Notes: generated by a model from the sequence alone, not told the origin. A stretch of DNA of 64,000 nt from an uncultured Oscillospiraceae bacterium (GCA_910588495.1 CAJUPU010000014.1:5017-69016), one strand, 5' to 3'; shown: positions 1 to 8,758, counted from the stretch's first letter. Numbers and translations are program-made.

Positions 1-395
1 GCGCCCTCCGCGGAGCCCACGCCCACTCCCGCGCCCTCTGCGGAGCCCACCTCCGCCCCGGCCCCCCAGGGCCCGGAGGACGGGAACTATACCGCCAATG
101 TCACCCTGTCCGGGGGCACCGGCCGGGCCTCCATCCAGTCCCCGGCCAAGCTGCGGTGTACCGAGGACAGTTCACCGCCACCATTCAATGGAGCAGCCCC
201 AATTTTGACTACATGAAGGTGAACGGGACCCGGTACGACCTCATCAGCGCCCCGGGGGCCGATTCCGCCTTCGAGATCCCCGTGGCCGCCTTCGACACGC
301 CCCTGCCGGTGATCGCCGACACCATAGCCATGAGCGAGCCCCACGAGGTGGAGTACGCCATCACCTTCGACTCCGCCAGCCTGACGAAACAGTGA
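1..395 (+). pseudogene. C-terminal part of secreted surface protein, frameshifted (5' end outside window)
   Basis: The first 150 bases read in frame 1 as a Pro/Ala/Ser/Glu/Thr-rich linker followed by a beta-type segment (NYTANVTLSGGTG, SIQSPAKL). Frame 1 then hits TGA at 214-216, while the continuation of the same domain (GQFTATIQW, SFEIPVAAFD, EVEYAITFDSASL) lies in frame 3 and ends at 393-395. One base therefore seems to be missing near 150-165. The domain looks like an extracytoplasmic immunoglobulin-like module of the sort that precedes FecB-type binding proteins in Firmicutes, possibly NEAT-like; the family assignment is inference. The lipoprotein gene starts 10 bases downstream with its SD AGGAGA, so the two are probably co-transcribed. 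It is either a real pseudogene or a sequencing indel. Confidence 0.6.
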
Positions 396-405
396 GGAGA
401 GGCCC

Positions 406-1599
406 ATGAAACGCTGGAACTTTTTTCTGCCCGCCCTGATCTTGGCCCTGGCCCTGTGCGCCTGCGCCCCGGTTGGGGAGGGGGCCTCTGCGCCGCCTTC
501 GGCGGAGTCCTCTCAAGGGACAGCGCCTGAGAATACACAGCGGACGGTCCCGCCTTGGAGCGAATTGGATTGGAGCGGACACCTGGAGCTGGACTACGCC
601 CAGAGCTTTGCCGTGGACTACTCCCAGGAGGGCTATAAGCGGATCGCCATCGACCAGGAGACCTATCTGGTGGTCCCGGAGCTGGACCCGGTGCCGGAGG
701 GCATCCCCGAGGACGTGACCGTCCTGCGCCAGCCCCTGGAGAACGTCTACTTACAGGCCACCTCCGCCATGGACTGCTTCCGGAAGCTGGACGTGATGGA
801 CGCCGTCACCATGACGGGCACCGACGCGCCGGGCTGGTACATCCCCGAGGCCAGGGCGGCCATGGAGTCCGGCAGGATGGTGTACGCCGGGAAGTACTCC
901 GCCCCGGACTATGAGCTGATCCAGTCCAAAAACTGCGGTCTGGCCCTCACCTCCACCATGATCTACCACAACCCGGAGGTGAAGGAGCAGCTGGAGCGCA
1001 TGGGCGTGCCGGTGCTGGTGGAGCGCTCCAGCTATGAGAGCCACCCCCTGGGCCGGATGGAGTGGGTGAAGCTGTACGGCGTCCTCTTCGACCGGGAGGA
1101 GGAGGCCCGGGCCTATTACAATGAGCAGCTGGCCAGGCTGGAGCCGGTGCTGGAGCGGGAGAGCACCGGGAAAACGGTGGCCTTCTTCGCCGTCAACGCC
1201 AACGGCATGGTGACGGTGCGCAAGCCGGGGGACTACATCGCCAAGGCCATCGACCTGGCCGGAGGGGTGTACGCCCTGAAGGGCCTGAGCGGGGAGGAGA
1301 ACGCCCTGTCCACCATGAACATCCAGATGGAGAGCTTCTACGACATGGCCAAGGACGCGGATATCCTGATCTACAACAGCGCCATCGAGTCCACCCTGGA
1401 GACCCTGGACCAGCTGGTGGACAAGAGCGCTCCCCTGGCGGAGTTCAAGGCGGTGCGGGAGGGGAACGTGTGGTGCACCGGCAAGAGCATGTTCCAGGAG
1501 TCCCAGTCGGTGGGCGAGACGATCTTGGACATCAACAAGATCCTCACCCAGGGCCATGGGGCGGACGGGTCGCTGAGCTACCTGTACCGGCTGAAATGA
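406..1599 (+). CDS. FecB/BtuF-type ABC transporter substrate-binding lipoprotein
   Basis: A 397-residue extracellular binding lipoprotein for an iron-chelate, heme or corrinoid importer. The N terminus has two basic residues, a hydrophobic run and a lipobox LCAC at residues 17-20, so Cys20 is the expected lipidation site. A low-complexity Ser/Glu/Pro linker follows, then the two-lobed class III binding-protein fold; the C-terminal part with ADILIYNSAIES and REGNVWCTG is typical of the family. AGGAGA stands seven bases before the ATG. FecCD permease and ATPase genes follow directly, which fixes the role. The ligand cannot be read from sequence. No cobalamin riboswitch or Fur-like box was recognised upstream, but the promoter is probably outside the window. 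Confidence 0.88.
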   Translation: MKRWNFFLPALILALALCACAPVGEGASAPPSAESSQGTAPENTQRTVPPWSELDWSGHLELDYAQSFAVDYSQEGYKRIAIDQETYLVVPELDPVPEGIPEDVTVLRQPLENVYLQATSAMDCFRKLDVMDAVTMTGTDAPGWYIPEARAAMESGRMVYAGKYSAPDYELIQSKNCGLALTSTMIYHNPEVKEQLERMGVPVLVERSSYESHPLGRMEWVKLYGVLFDREEEARAYYNEQLARLEPVLERESTGKTVAFFAVNANGMVTVRKPGDYIAKAIDLAGGVYALKGLSGEENALSTMNIQMESFYDMAKDADILIYNSAIESTLETLDQLVDKSAPLAEFKAVREGNVWCTGKSMFQESQSVGETILDINKILTQGHGADGSLSYLYRLK

Positions 1600-1612
1600 C
1601 GGAGGGACGACC

Positions 1613-2626
1613 ATGAGAGACGACCGTGCGCGCTACGCCGGGGGGCTGCTCCTGCTGGCGGCGCTGGCCCTGGGGTTGCTGGTGTGGAACGTGTGCGCCG
1701 GCAGCGTGTCCATCCCGCTGGGGGAGGTGCTCCGCGCCCTGCTCTCCCCGGAGGAGGGGGGGATCGTCTGGGGGATGCGCCTGCCCCGGCTGCTGGCCGC
1801 CGCCATCCTGGGCGGGGCGCTGTCGGTGTCCGGCTTCCTGCTCCAGACCTTTTTCGCCAACCCCATCGCCGGGCCCTTCGTGCTGGGCATCTCCTCCGGG
1901 GCCAAGCTGACGGTGGCCCTGGTGATGGTGGTCTTCCTCAGCCACGGCATCGTCCTCAGCTCCATGGCCATGGTGGCCGGGGCCTTCGCGGGGTCCATGC
2001 TGTCCATGGGCTTCGTGCTGCTCATGTCCCGCAGGGTGCGCAGCATGTCCATGCTGGTGGTGTGCGGCATCATGATCGGCAACATCTGCTCCGCGATCAC
2101 CGACTTCGTGATCACCTTCAGCGACGACTCCAACATCGTCAATCTCCACAACTGGTCCCTGGGCAGCTTCTCGGGCACCTCCTGGGAGGACGTGGGCCTC
2201 ATGGCCTGGATCGTGGGCGCCGCCCTGCTGCTGTCCTTTCTGTTGTCCAAGCCCATCGGCGCCTATCAGATGGGGGAGGTGTACGCCCAGAACATGGGGG
2301 TCGATATCAAACGCTTCCGGGCCCAGCTGATCTTGCTGTCCAGCCTGCTGTCCGCCACCGTCACCGCCTTCGCCGGGCCCATCTCCTTCGTGGGCATCGC
2401 CGTGCCCCACCTGGTGAAGGGCCTGTTCCGCACCGCCAAGCCCATCGTGATCATACCCGGCTGCTTTCTGGGGGGAGCGGCCTTCTGCCTGTTCTGCGAC
2501 CTGATCGCCCGGACCGCTTTCGCCCCCAGAGACATGTCTATCAGCTCCGTCACCGCCGTGTTCGGCGCGCCGGTGGTGCTCTATCTCATGGCGTCCCGCC
2601 GGGGCGGGAGAGGAGGGGACCAATGA
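1613..2626 (+). CDS. FecCD-family ABC transporter permease
   Basis: Membrane-spanning subunit of the importer, 337 residues, the normal length for FecCD/BtuC proteins. It is almost wholly hydrophobic with about ten predicted helices. Family landmarks are visible: RLPRLLAAAILGGALSVSG near the N terminus, the PIAGPFVLGISSGAK segment, and GPISFVGIAVPHLVKG, which carries the cytoplasmic loop that contacts the ATPase. The ATG follows GGAGGGACG and its stop overlaps the ATPase start by four bases (ATGA), indicating translational coupling. Only one permease gene is present, so the transporter is presumably a homodimer. Confidence 0.92.
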   Translation: MRDDRARYAGGLLLLAALALGLLVWNVCAGSVSIPLGEVLRALLSPEEGGIVWGMRLPRLLAAAILGGALSVSGFLLQTFFANPIAGPFVLGISSGAKLTVALVMVVFLSHGIVLSSMAMVAGAFAGSMLSMGFVLLMSRRVRSMSMLVVCGIMIGNICSAITDFVITFSDDSNIVNLHNWSLGSFSGTSWEDVGLMAWIVGAALLLSFLLSKPIGAYQMGEVYAQNMGVDIKRFRAQLILLSSLLSATVTAFAGPISFVGIAVPHLVKGLFRTAKPIVIIPGCFLGGAAFCLFCDLIARTAFAPRDMSISSVTAVFGAPVVLYLMASRRGGRGGDQ

Positions 2627-3744
2627 ACCAGATCCGGCTCCACACCCAGGGCCTCAGCGTGGGCTACAACAAAAAGACCCTGATCGGCGGCATCGAGCTC
2701 ACCCTCCGCCAGGGCCAGATCATGACCCTGATCGGCCCCAACGGGGCGGGAAAATCCACCATCTTGAAGAGCCTCATCCGTCAGCTCCCCCCCACCGGGG
2801 GGACCGTCTACCTGGACGGAAGGGACATGGCCGCGCTGGGCGAGCGGGACGTGGCCCAAAAGCTCAGCGTGCTCATGACCGCCCGGCTCCACCCGGAGCT
2901 CATGACCTGCTTCGACGTGGCCGCCACCGGGCGCTACCCCTATACCGGGCGGCTGGGGATCTTGTCCCAGGAGGACCGGGAGAAAACCAGGCAGAGTTTG
3001 GAGCTGGTCCACGCCGCCGACCTGGGAGACCGGGACTTCGCCCGGATCAGCGACGGCCAGCGCCAGCGGGTGCTGCTGGCCCGGGCCCTCAACCAGGAGC
3101 CGCAGGTGCTGGTGCTGGACGAGCCCACATCCTTTTTAGACATCCGCCACAAGCTGGAGCTGCTGGCCATCTTGAAAGATATGGTCCGCTCCCGGGAGCT
3201 GGCGGTGGTCATGTCCCTCCACGAGCTGGACCTGGCCCAGAAGATCAGCGACTGGGTGGTGTGCGTCCAGGGGGACACCATCGCCCGGCAGGGCCCCACC
3301 GAGGAGATCTTCACCGCAGAGCACATCGCCCGGCTCTACGGCGCGGCCAGGGGGAGCTATAACGCCCTGTTCGGCTCGCTGGAGCTGGAGGCCCCCCCAG
3401 GCGCGCCGGAGGTGTTCGTGATCGGCGGAGGCGGGGCGGGGATCCCGGTGTACCGCAGGCTCCAGCGGGAGGGGACGCCCTTCGCCGCCGGGGTGCTGGG
3501 GGAGAACGACCTGGACTATCCCGTGGCGCTGGCCCTGGCGGCGGAGACCGTGGCGGAACGGCCCTTCCGCCCCATCGGCGAGGAGGCGTTCCGGCGGGCC
3601 GAGGCGCTGATGGAAGGGTGCTCCCGGGTGCTGTGCCCGCTGACGGACTTCGGCGAGATGAACGAGGGGAACCGGACCCTCCGGGACATGGCACGGCAGG
3701 CCGGGAAGCTGGAGGCGTGGGCCGCAGAAGGGTGCACCGTGTAA
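2623..3744 (+). CDS. FecE-type ABC transporter ATPase with C-terminal Rossmann-like extension
   Basis: ATP-hydrolysing subunit of the importer, 373 residues. Walker A GPNGAGKST lies at residues 38-46, followed by a signature ISDGQRQRV (SDGQ in place of LSGGQ), Walker B VLVLDEPTSFLD and the switch histidine in MSLHEL. FecE/BtuD proteins usually stop near 255 residues; here about 110 more follow, starting VFVIGGGGAGIPVYRR, a glycine-rich beta-alpha start reminiscent of a nucleotide-binding Rossmann fold. This extension may sense a ligand and regulate transport, which is inference. The ATG overlaps the permease stop. The TAA stop coincides with the first bases of the dispersed repeat at 3743. 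Confidence 0.9.
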   Translation: MNQIRLHTQGLSVGYNKKTLIGGIELTLRQGQIMTLIGPNGAGKSTILKSLIRQLPPTGGTVYLDGRDMAALGERDVAQKLSVLMTARLHPELMTCFDVAATGRYPYTGRLGILSQEDREKTRQSLELVHAADLGDRDFARISDGQRQRVLLARALNQEPQVLVLDEPTSFLDIRHKLELLAILKDMVRSRELAVVMSLHELDLAQKISDWVVCVQGDTIARQGPTEEIFTAEHIARLYGAARGSYNALFGSLELEAPPGAPEVFVIGGGGAGIPVYRRLQREGTPFAAGVLGENDLDYPVALALAAETVAERPFRPIGEEAFRRAEALMEGCSRVLCPLTDFGEMNEGNRTLRDMARQAGKLEAWAAEGCTV

Positions 3745-3907
3745 GAGCCTGTTCGATATCCCTCAAAACGCCATCTGCCGAATCTTTTCCCGCCATGCTT
3801 CGTTGGGATCTCTTGAAATAAACACAATTATTCCTGCGAGATCCCGCCTCGCCTGACGGGAAGATCTTTCGTCAGCTGGCATTCTTCGAGATATCGAACA
3901 GGCTCTT
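3743..3907 (-). repeat. Dispersed hairpin repeat, family 1, copy A
   Basis: A 165-bp element with perfect 18-bp terminal inverted repeats (AAGAGCCTGTTCGATATC at 3743-3760, reverse complement at 3890-3907). It aligns on the minus strand with copies at 30493 and 53994. The reverse complement contains an inner perfect 8-bp stem GGGATCTC / GAGATCCC around a conserved loop beginning GCAGGAAT. It lies between the ABC operon and its terminator, and its edge supplies part of the ATPase stop codon. Confidence 0.85.
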
Positions 3908-3910
3908 GAA

Positions 3911-3935
3911 GATCCCCCGTCCGGGGGATCTTTTT
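3911..3935 (+). terminator. Rho-independent terminator of the ABC importer operon
   Basis: Perfect 8-bp stem GATCCCCC / GGGGGATC with a four-base loop GTCC, followed by TTTTTCTT. It begins three bases after repeat copy A, so the repeat is part of the operon's 3' UTR. Confidence 0.88.
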
Positions 3936-4278
3936 CTTGCATCGGAGCGTGCAAAAAGGGGGCCGTTGGGGGGCGCGGCGAGAGGAAGTCTTATCCCCTG
4001 GGCCGGGGAAGGGGGGTGGGGACAAGAGCGCCGGGCCAACCGCTTTTTCGGCCGCGCCGGGCCGCGAAAAACGCGCAAAAAAACGCCGCAAAACGGGCCG
4101 CCGCCGTCCGATCATGACGATCTTCGCAACAGGCGGACCACCCCCCCGGGACAGGCCGACACCACTATATATCGCGGGCGCGCGAGGGTGAAAACGTCTA
4201 TGTTGTGTCCGCCTTTGTTGTCCCAAATCAGGCAACTCCAGCCAATATTACAGTTGTGTTACACTTGGCGCAGAACCA
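3936..4278. other. Intergenic region without recognised content
   Basis: About 340 bases between the ABC terminator and the surface-protein promoter. It is GC-rich with runs of G, C and A and several short inverted segments, but shows no convincing ORF with a ribosome site, RNA gene or repeat. Confidence 0.5.
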
Positions 4279-4307
4279 TTGACTTTGTCCCAGGCGGGTG
4301 TTATCAT
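4279..4307 (+). promoter_or_regulatory. Promoter and structured 5' UTR of the SLH surface protein
   Basis: TTGACT at 4279-4284, a 17-bp spacer and TATCAT at 4302-4307 give a good sigma-A promoter. The leader is roughly 105 bases long and contains a perfect 8-bp hairpin AGAGGATG / CATCCTCT at 4341-4359, then AGGAGG before the ATG at 4419. A 5' hairpin of this kind may stabilise an abundant mRNA (inference). Confidence 0.75.
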
Positions 4308-4418
4308 GCACTCAGCCTGATGGACGCGACCGATCGGCGGAGAGGATGGCTCATCCTCTGCAGCACCTTCGAAAAGTTGCGAAAAAACGGCAAAATAACA
4401 CAAGGAGGAAACAATCCA

Positions 4419-7400
4419 ATGAGAAACTTGAAGAAGTTCCTCGCGCTGGTCATGGCGATGGTCATGGCGTTCAGCCTCATGCTGTCCGCCAGCGCCGCCA
4501 ACACCGCCAAGGATTTCGACGACGCCGACCAGATCACCGAAGCGTTCGTGGAAGCCACCGACGTGCTGACCGGCATGAAGGTCTTCCAGGGCGACGAGGG
4601 CGGCTTCCGTCCCGCCGACACCATCACCCGCGCCGAGGTGGCGGCCCTGATCTACCGTCTGGCCACCGGCGACGTGGACGACGTGCGCTCCGGCGCTTAC
4701 GCCAACTACGGCAACTTCGCCGACGTGGCCGAGAGCGACTGGTTCGCGGGCTACGTGGGCTACTGCGCCAACGCGGGCTACATCAAGGGCAAGACCCCCA
4801 CCACCTTCGACCCCTACGCCTCCGTCACCGGCTATGAGGCCCTGGCCATGATCCTGCGGGCCATCGGCTACGACAAGAACGGGGAGTTCACCGGGGCCAC
4901 CTGGGAGACCAACGTGTCCGCCCTGGCCACCCAGCTGGGGATCCTGACCAACATCAAGACCACCCACTACGGCAACACCCTGTATCTGGCCAGCCGCCGG
5001 GACGTGGTGGCCGAGCTGCTGTTCCAGGCCGACGCCAAGGTGAACATGGTCAACTACACCCCCGCCTTCGGCTATCAGCCCTACGGCGATGAGGGCGGCG
5101 TGACCGGCTCCGAGAAGAACCCCACCCTGGGCGAGAAGATCTTCGGCCTGGCCCTGAGCGAGAAGGGCGTCCTGCTGGGCAACCAGCAGACCGGCGAGAC
5201 CGGCTCCGTCATGGGTTACGCCAGCAACAGCAAGGAGTTTGACGCCGCCCCTGTGACCCGGCATGTTGATGGCTCTACCGTCAGCGCCGTCTGGCCCGCC
5301 GGCGTGCCTTACAGCGCCTACACCTGGGAACAGAAATATGACGTGAACACTGCGGGCACCATCGGTGTCGCCTCCGCCACGGGCACCGCGGCCAACGATG
5401 ATGCGGCCAACGCCGTGGTGGGCACCAACGTGAAGTTCGAGCTGGAGACCGGCATCGACCTGATCGGCCACAACCTGAAGCTGTGGTACGACAACGGCAA
5501 CGGCGTGGTGTCCAACAACAAGAAGCACGTGTACGCCTACTTCGACAAGGCCACCCACACCAATGTGGTGACCACCGTGGACGCCAACAGCCAGGACAAC
5601 GCCACGGCGGTGAACGCCACCTCCGATCAGTATGCCGCTGGCGACCGGAACCTGTTCGACCTGATCGAGGGCGCGGGCTTCAAAGCCCCCGGCGTCACCA
5701 CCACCGCCGTGTTCAACAACAGCTTCGGCCGGTTCGGCTCTGACTTCTCCGCCAACGGCGCCGTGGGCAACGGTGTGGCCGTCGCCGCGACCGACACCGA
5801 CGCGATCGCCAGCCCCGTGCGCATGTATAAGCTGATTTCCAACAGCAGCAACAAGCAGCTGGACGCGGTCATCGCGCTGAACATCGAGTCCTCTCAGATC
5901 ACCGAGTCCAACAACGTCAACCGGGTGCCCACCCTGGGTATCCCCGTGATGGACAACGGCACTGTGAATGTCGGGACGACTAATGCTTCCACTACGGATA
6001 AGCGTCAGCTTGAGACCATGTTCATCACCACCAACACCGGCGGCGGTCTGGCTTCCGGCGGCGTGGGCGCCACCGACACCGACTCGACTGTCGCCAAGGT
6101 CACCACTGCGGCTCTGAACGTGAAGGACGTGAACGGTGTCCTGACCGGCGTGATCGCGCAGGACGCCCTGGTGGGCAACTCCACCAAGGCTCTGGGCGAC
6201 TACGAGTTCGGCATCCACATCACCGGCACCACCCCGCGCACCGTCTCCTCCGCTGAGGCCACCGCCATCAACAACGGCACCGCCAACCAGCTGGAGACCG
6301 CCTACTTCCTGCTGAACAAGGTGACCGCCCCCGTGGAGGGCACCGTGGTGGCCTACAACGTGAACAAGGGCACCGTCACCCTGGACGACGGCACCGTGCT
6401 GGAGCGTTCCAAGTACTACCACACCGTGACCGGCTGGTCCGACGGCCAGGCCAAGAACAAGCCCGCCCCCAACACCGCCATTCCCCAGGGCTGGATCCAG
6501 GGCGCGACCAACTGGGAAGAGGGCTACGCCAACGTGGGCTACAAGTTCTATCTGGACCACGAGGGCAAGTACCTGGGCGCTGAGCGCTCCTACGGCGCCA
6601 GCTTCCTGTACGGCACCTACCAGGATTACAGCCAGGAGACCAGCACCAGCGCCTTCAACTACTTCCTGACCGGCGTCACTCTGGACGGCGAGATCAAGAC
6701 CGTTCAGCTGAAGAAGTACTGGCAGGGCGATGGTAATACTACCGCCGCGATCGGCCCCGAGACCACCAGCACCACTGAGGTGAACATTACCGGCACCGAC
6801 AACCTGGGCGTGCCCTTCCGTGACACCTATGGGCAGGGCGCCGGCGTGGCCAACGGCATCGGCGAGGGCGTGTACATGGGCTTCGCCATCACCGGCGAGA
6901 CCGCTGACTCCATCGTCAACGATCCCAACAAGAACCGCAACGAGTACCTGAACAACATGAACCGCCTGGGCATCCACAACGGCGCCTATCAGGGCAACGC
7001 CGCCGGCGACGCCGAGACCGCGTTCAGCGCCGACATCGCCATCACCGGCACCGACGTGACCCTGGGCGCGAAGCAGACCACCGGCGCCAGCGACAAGTAC
7101 TTCACCGAGGCCACCAAGTTCATCCTGGTGTCCGGCTACGGCACCGACAGCGTGAAGGCTGAGGTCTACAACGGCATCAGCGAGCTGAAGGGCTCCTCCA
7201 GCCAGGTGGTGCTGAACATGGACGGCACGGCGGCTCCGACCGGCGATGTGAAGATCGCCCACATCACGGACAACACCGCGGTGAACGCCATGACCTACTA
7301 CACCGAGAGCCCCTACACCTACGCCCAGAGCGGCGACACCGCCATGAAGATCGACACCATCATCCTGCCCAAGGCCGCGGTGTCCTGGAGCGGCGGTTCC

Positions 7401-8090
7401 GGCCTGTACTACGTGGGCGATCCCAACTACACCTCCATCAACAGCTGGGGCACCGACGCCTGGAAGTACAACCTGTATCAGGACGGCGAGCTGGAGCAGG
7501 TGTGGCTGACCAACGATCCTAACGATGCTACCCCCTCTACGGCTACCACTCAGCTGACCAACGACGTGTTCCTGAACCTGAAGGACACCGGCAAGACCGC
7601 CAACGACGGCGAGAAGATCTACACCGCCGGTATCTACAACCCGAACGGCTCCTGGGAGGCTGGCGTGTACTTCGACAACACCACTGCGGTGGATAACGCT
7701 GCTGCTAGTGACACCCCCGTGTACAACGCTACCACCCATCGTCCGAACCTGGGCTACATGGCGGGCGTGACCTACTCCGCCGTGACCCGTGACGCCCAGA
7801 CCGCCACCTTCGGCGGCGCGGACGGCGTGGTCGGCACCGGCAACGACGATATCCTCGAGCGCGTGGCCGAGGCCAAGGTCGTGAACCTGAACGCCCAGGA
7901 GAACTGCATCAAGACGCCTGCCAGCGGCTACATCTGGCCGGGCATCACCGACCTGCAGACCCTGAACCAGGCCGGCTCCATCGATCCCGTCACCGGACGC
8001 GCCCTGAAGGTGTCCGCCGTGGTGGATCCCAGCAACCCGCTGGTCGTCACCTGCATCTATGTCTGCTACGATCAGACTACTACTCCCTGA
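4419..8090 (+). CDS. Large SLH-domain cell-surface (S-layer-like) protein
   Basis: A 1223-residue exported protein. The signal peptide is basic (MRNLKK), then hydrophobic to about residue 25, with likely cleavage after SASA. Residues about 30-200 hold S-layer homology repeats: GGFRPADTITRAEVAALIYR, then WFAGYVGYCANAGYIKG and FDPYASVTGYEALAMILRA. These anchor proteins to pyruvylated secondary wall polymer. The remaining 1000 residues are rich in Thr, Asn, Asp, Gly, Ala and Tyr, almost free of Cys, and match no enzyme family I recognise; they look like tandem beta-rich surface domains. Uniform preferred codons, a strong promoter, AGGAGG and a strong terminator suggest high expression, probably a major envelope protein. 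An ATG-initiated start at 4419 is supported by the ribosome site and signal peptide; longer upstream reading is spurious. Confidence 0.9.
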   Translation: MRNLKKFLALVMAMVMAFSLMLSASAANTAKDFDDADQITEAFVEATDVLTGMKVFQGDEGGFRPADTITRAEVAALIYRLATGDVDDVRSGAYANYGNFADVAESDWFAGYVGYCANAGYIKGKTPTTFDPYASVTGYEALAMILRAIGYDKNGEFTGATWETNVSALATQLGILTNIKTTHYGNTLYLASRRDVVAELLFQADAKVNMVNYTPAFGYQPYGDEGGVTGSEKNPTLGEKIFGLALSEKGVLLGNQQTGETGSVMGYASNSKEFDAAPVTRHVDGSTVSAVWPAGVPYSAYTWEQKYDVNTAGTIGVASATGTAANDDAANAVVGTNVKFELETGIDLIGHNLKLWYDNGNGVVSNNKKHVYAYFDKATHTNVVTTVDANSQDNATAVNATSDQYAAGDRNLFDLIEGAGFKAPGVTTTAVFNNSFGRFGSDFSANGAVGNGVAVAATDTDAIASPVRMYKLISNSSNKQLDAVIALNIESSQITESNNVNRVPTLGIPVMDNGTVNVGTTNASTTDKRQLETMFITTNTGGGLASGGVGATDTDSTVAKVTTAALNVKDVNGVLTGVIAQDALVGNSTKALGDYEFGIHITGTTPRTVSSAEATAINNGTANQLETAYFLLNKVTAPVEGTVVAYNVNKGTVTLDDGTVLERSKYYHTVTGWSDGQAKNKPAPNTAIPQGWIQGATNWEEGYANVGYKFYLDHEGKYLGAERSYGASFLYGTYQDYSQETSTSAFNYFLTGVTLDGEIKTVQLKKYWQGDGNTTAAIGPETTSTTEVNITGTDNLGVPFRDTYGQGAGVANGIGEGVYMGFAITGETADSIVNDPNKNRNEYLNNMNRLGIHNGAYQGNAAGDAETAFSADIAITGTDVTLGAKQTTGASDKYFTEATKFILVSGYGTDSVKAEVYNGISELKGSSSQVVLNMDGTAAPTGDVKIAHITDNTAVNAMTYYTESPYTYAQSGDTAMKIDTIILPKAAVSWSGGSGLYYVGDPNYTSINSWGTDAWKYNLYQDGELEQVWLTNDPNDATPSTATTQLTNDVFLNLKDTGKTANDGEKIYTAGIYNPNGSWEAGVYFDNTTAVDNAAASDTPVYNATTHRPNLGYMAGVTYSAVTRDAQTATFGGADGVVGTGNDDILERVAEAKVVNLNAQENCIKTPASGYIWPGITDLQTLNQAGSIDPVTGRALKVSAVVDPSNPLVVTCIYVCYDQTTTP

Positions 8091-8124
8091 TCTGACTTAG
8101 CGCAAGGGACGAACAAGCACGAAA

Positions 8125-8156
8125 AACGGCCCCCGGGAATTTTCCCGGGGGCCGTT
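8125..8156. terminator. Strong bidirectional terminator
   Basis: Perfect stem AACGGCCCCCGGGAA / TTCCCGGGGGCCGTT followed by CTTTT on plus and by TTTTTC on minus. It serves the SLH gene and the convergent gene at 8170. Confidence 0.92.
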
Positions 8157-8169
8157 CTTTTGCGTGCTC

Positions 8170-8613
8170 TCAGGCGAACGCGAAGTAGGCAAACGTATAA
8201 CCGCCGCAGGTAATGGTGCCGCTGCTGGTCGCCGGATTTATGTGGAAGCCGTTCTCGGTGATGTGCCCGCTGGAGCTTTTCACGTCCAGCGTCAAGGCTC
8301 CGGCGAGGAATGTCTCAAACGCCTGGATGAGCACGATAGCGGGCTGAAAGCCCAGGGTGATGTCGAGGCCCCCCGACTGGGGCCTGTAGGTGCCGTAAGC
8401 GATGTGGCGGGCCTCGACTACCTGGAGACGCCGGTCCAGGGCGGCGTCGGCGTCGGCCCGGGCCCGGGCCTCGGCGGCGTCTGCGGCCTGCCGGGCGCCG
8501 GTCTCGGCCTTCAGCGCCCCCTCCACCTTCTCCATGTTCTCGTTCAGCGCGTCCGGCGAGAACACGTCCTCCTTCTCGATGAGATCGAATCGGTACTTTT
8601 CTGTGTGTTGCAT
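8170..8613 (-). CDS. Small protein with coiled coil and tail-fibre-like C-terminal domain
   Basis: A 147-residue protein of unknown function with no signal peptide. The N terminus (EKYRFDLIEKEDVFSPDALN) is followed by an Ala/Arg/Glu-rich coiled coil (about residues 25-68). The C-terminal part has the pattern of phage tail-fibre or collar beta domains: a short glycine turn, LGFQPAIVLIQ, ENGFHIN and a final GGYTFAYFAFA, in place of the usual Tyr-Ala ending. No other phage genes surround it, so it may be a domesticated fibre-like or surface protein. The ATG at 8613 is preceded by GGGAGGGAT, which is locked in a perfect hairpin (8617-8642). Confidence 0.65.
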   Translation of the reverse strand: MQHTEKYRFDLIEKEDVFSPDALNENMEKVEGALKAETGARQAADAAEARARADADAALDRRLQVVEARHIAYGTYRPQSGGLDITLGFQPAIVLIQAFETFLAGALTLDVKSSSGHITENGFHINPATSSGTITCGGYTFAYFAFA

Positions 8614-8616
8614 GTT

Positions 8617-8642
8617 TTATCCCTCCCAACGGGGAGGGATAA
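8617..8642 (-). promoter_or_regulatory. Perfect hairpin sequestering the ribosome site of the 8170-8613 gene
   Basis: An 11-bp perfect inverted repeat TTATCCCTCCC / GGGAGGGATAA with a four-base loop. Read on the minus strand, the 3' arm is the Shine-Dalgarno sequence, ending three bases before the start ATG. In RNA the site would be masked unless the hairpin is opened. No T-run follows, so it is not a terminator. Confidence 0.7.
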
Positions 8643-8723
8643 CGGGGGCGGGGTTGGACGTTTTGGTGCGACGACGCCGGTACAAAGCCAGTGAGCGGCT
8701 TTGAGGGGACCGCGTCTTGCGTG

Positions 8724-8752
8724 TTGACAAATGCGCGGCGAAGGGTTATAAT
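8724..8752 (+). promoter_or_regulatory. Full-consensus sigma-A promoter for a small RNA
   Basis: TTGACA at 8724-8729, exactly 17 bp, TATAAT at 8747-8752: both hexamers and the spacing match consensus. No protein-coding gene with a ribosome site follows on this strand before a terminator at about 8847-8870. Confidence 0.85.
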
Positions 8753-8758
8753 AAACGT

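Noticed and set aside
4248..7739. Very long open frame on the minus strand
   Set aside because: It is the antisense shadow of the SLH gene, caused by strong third-position C/G bias; no ribosome site, composition unlike a protein family.
8170..8613. Prophage remnant
   Set aside because: Only one fibre-like protein; no capsid, terminase, lysis or integrase genes nearby.
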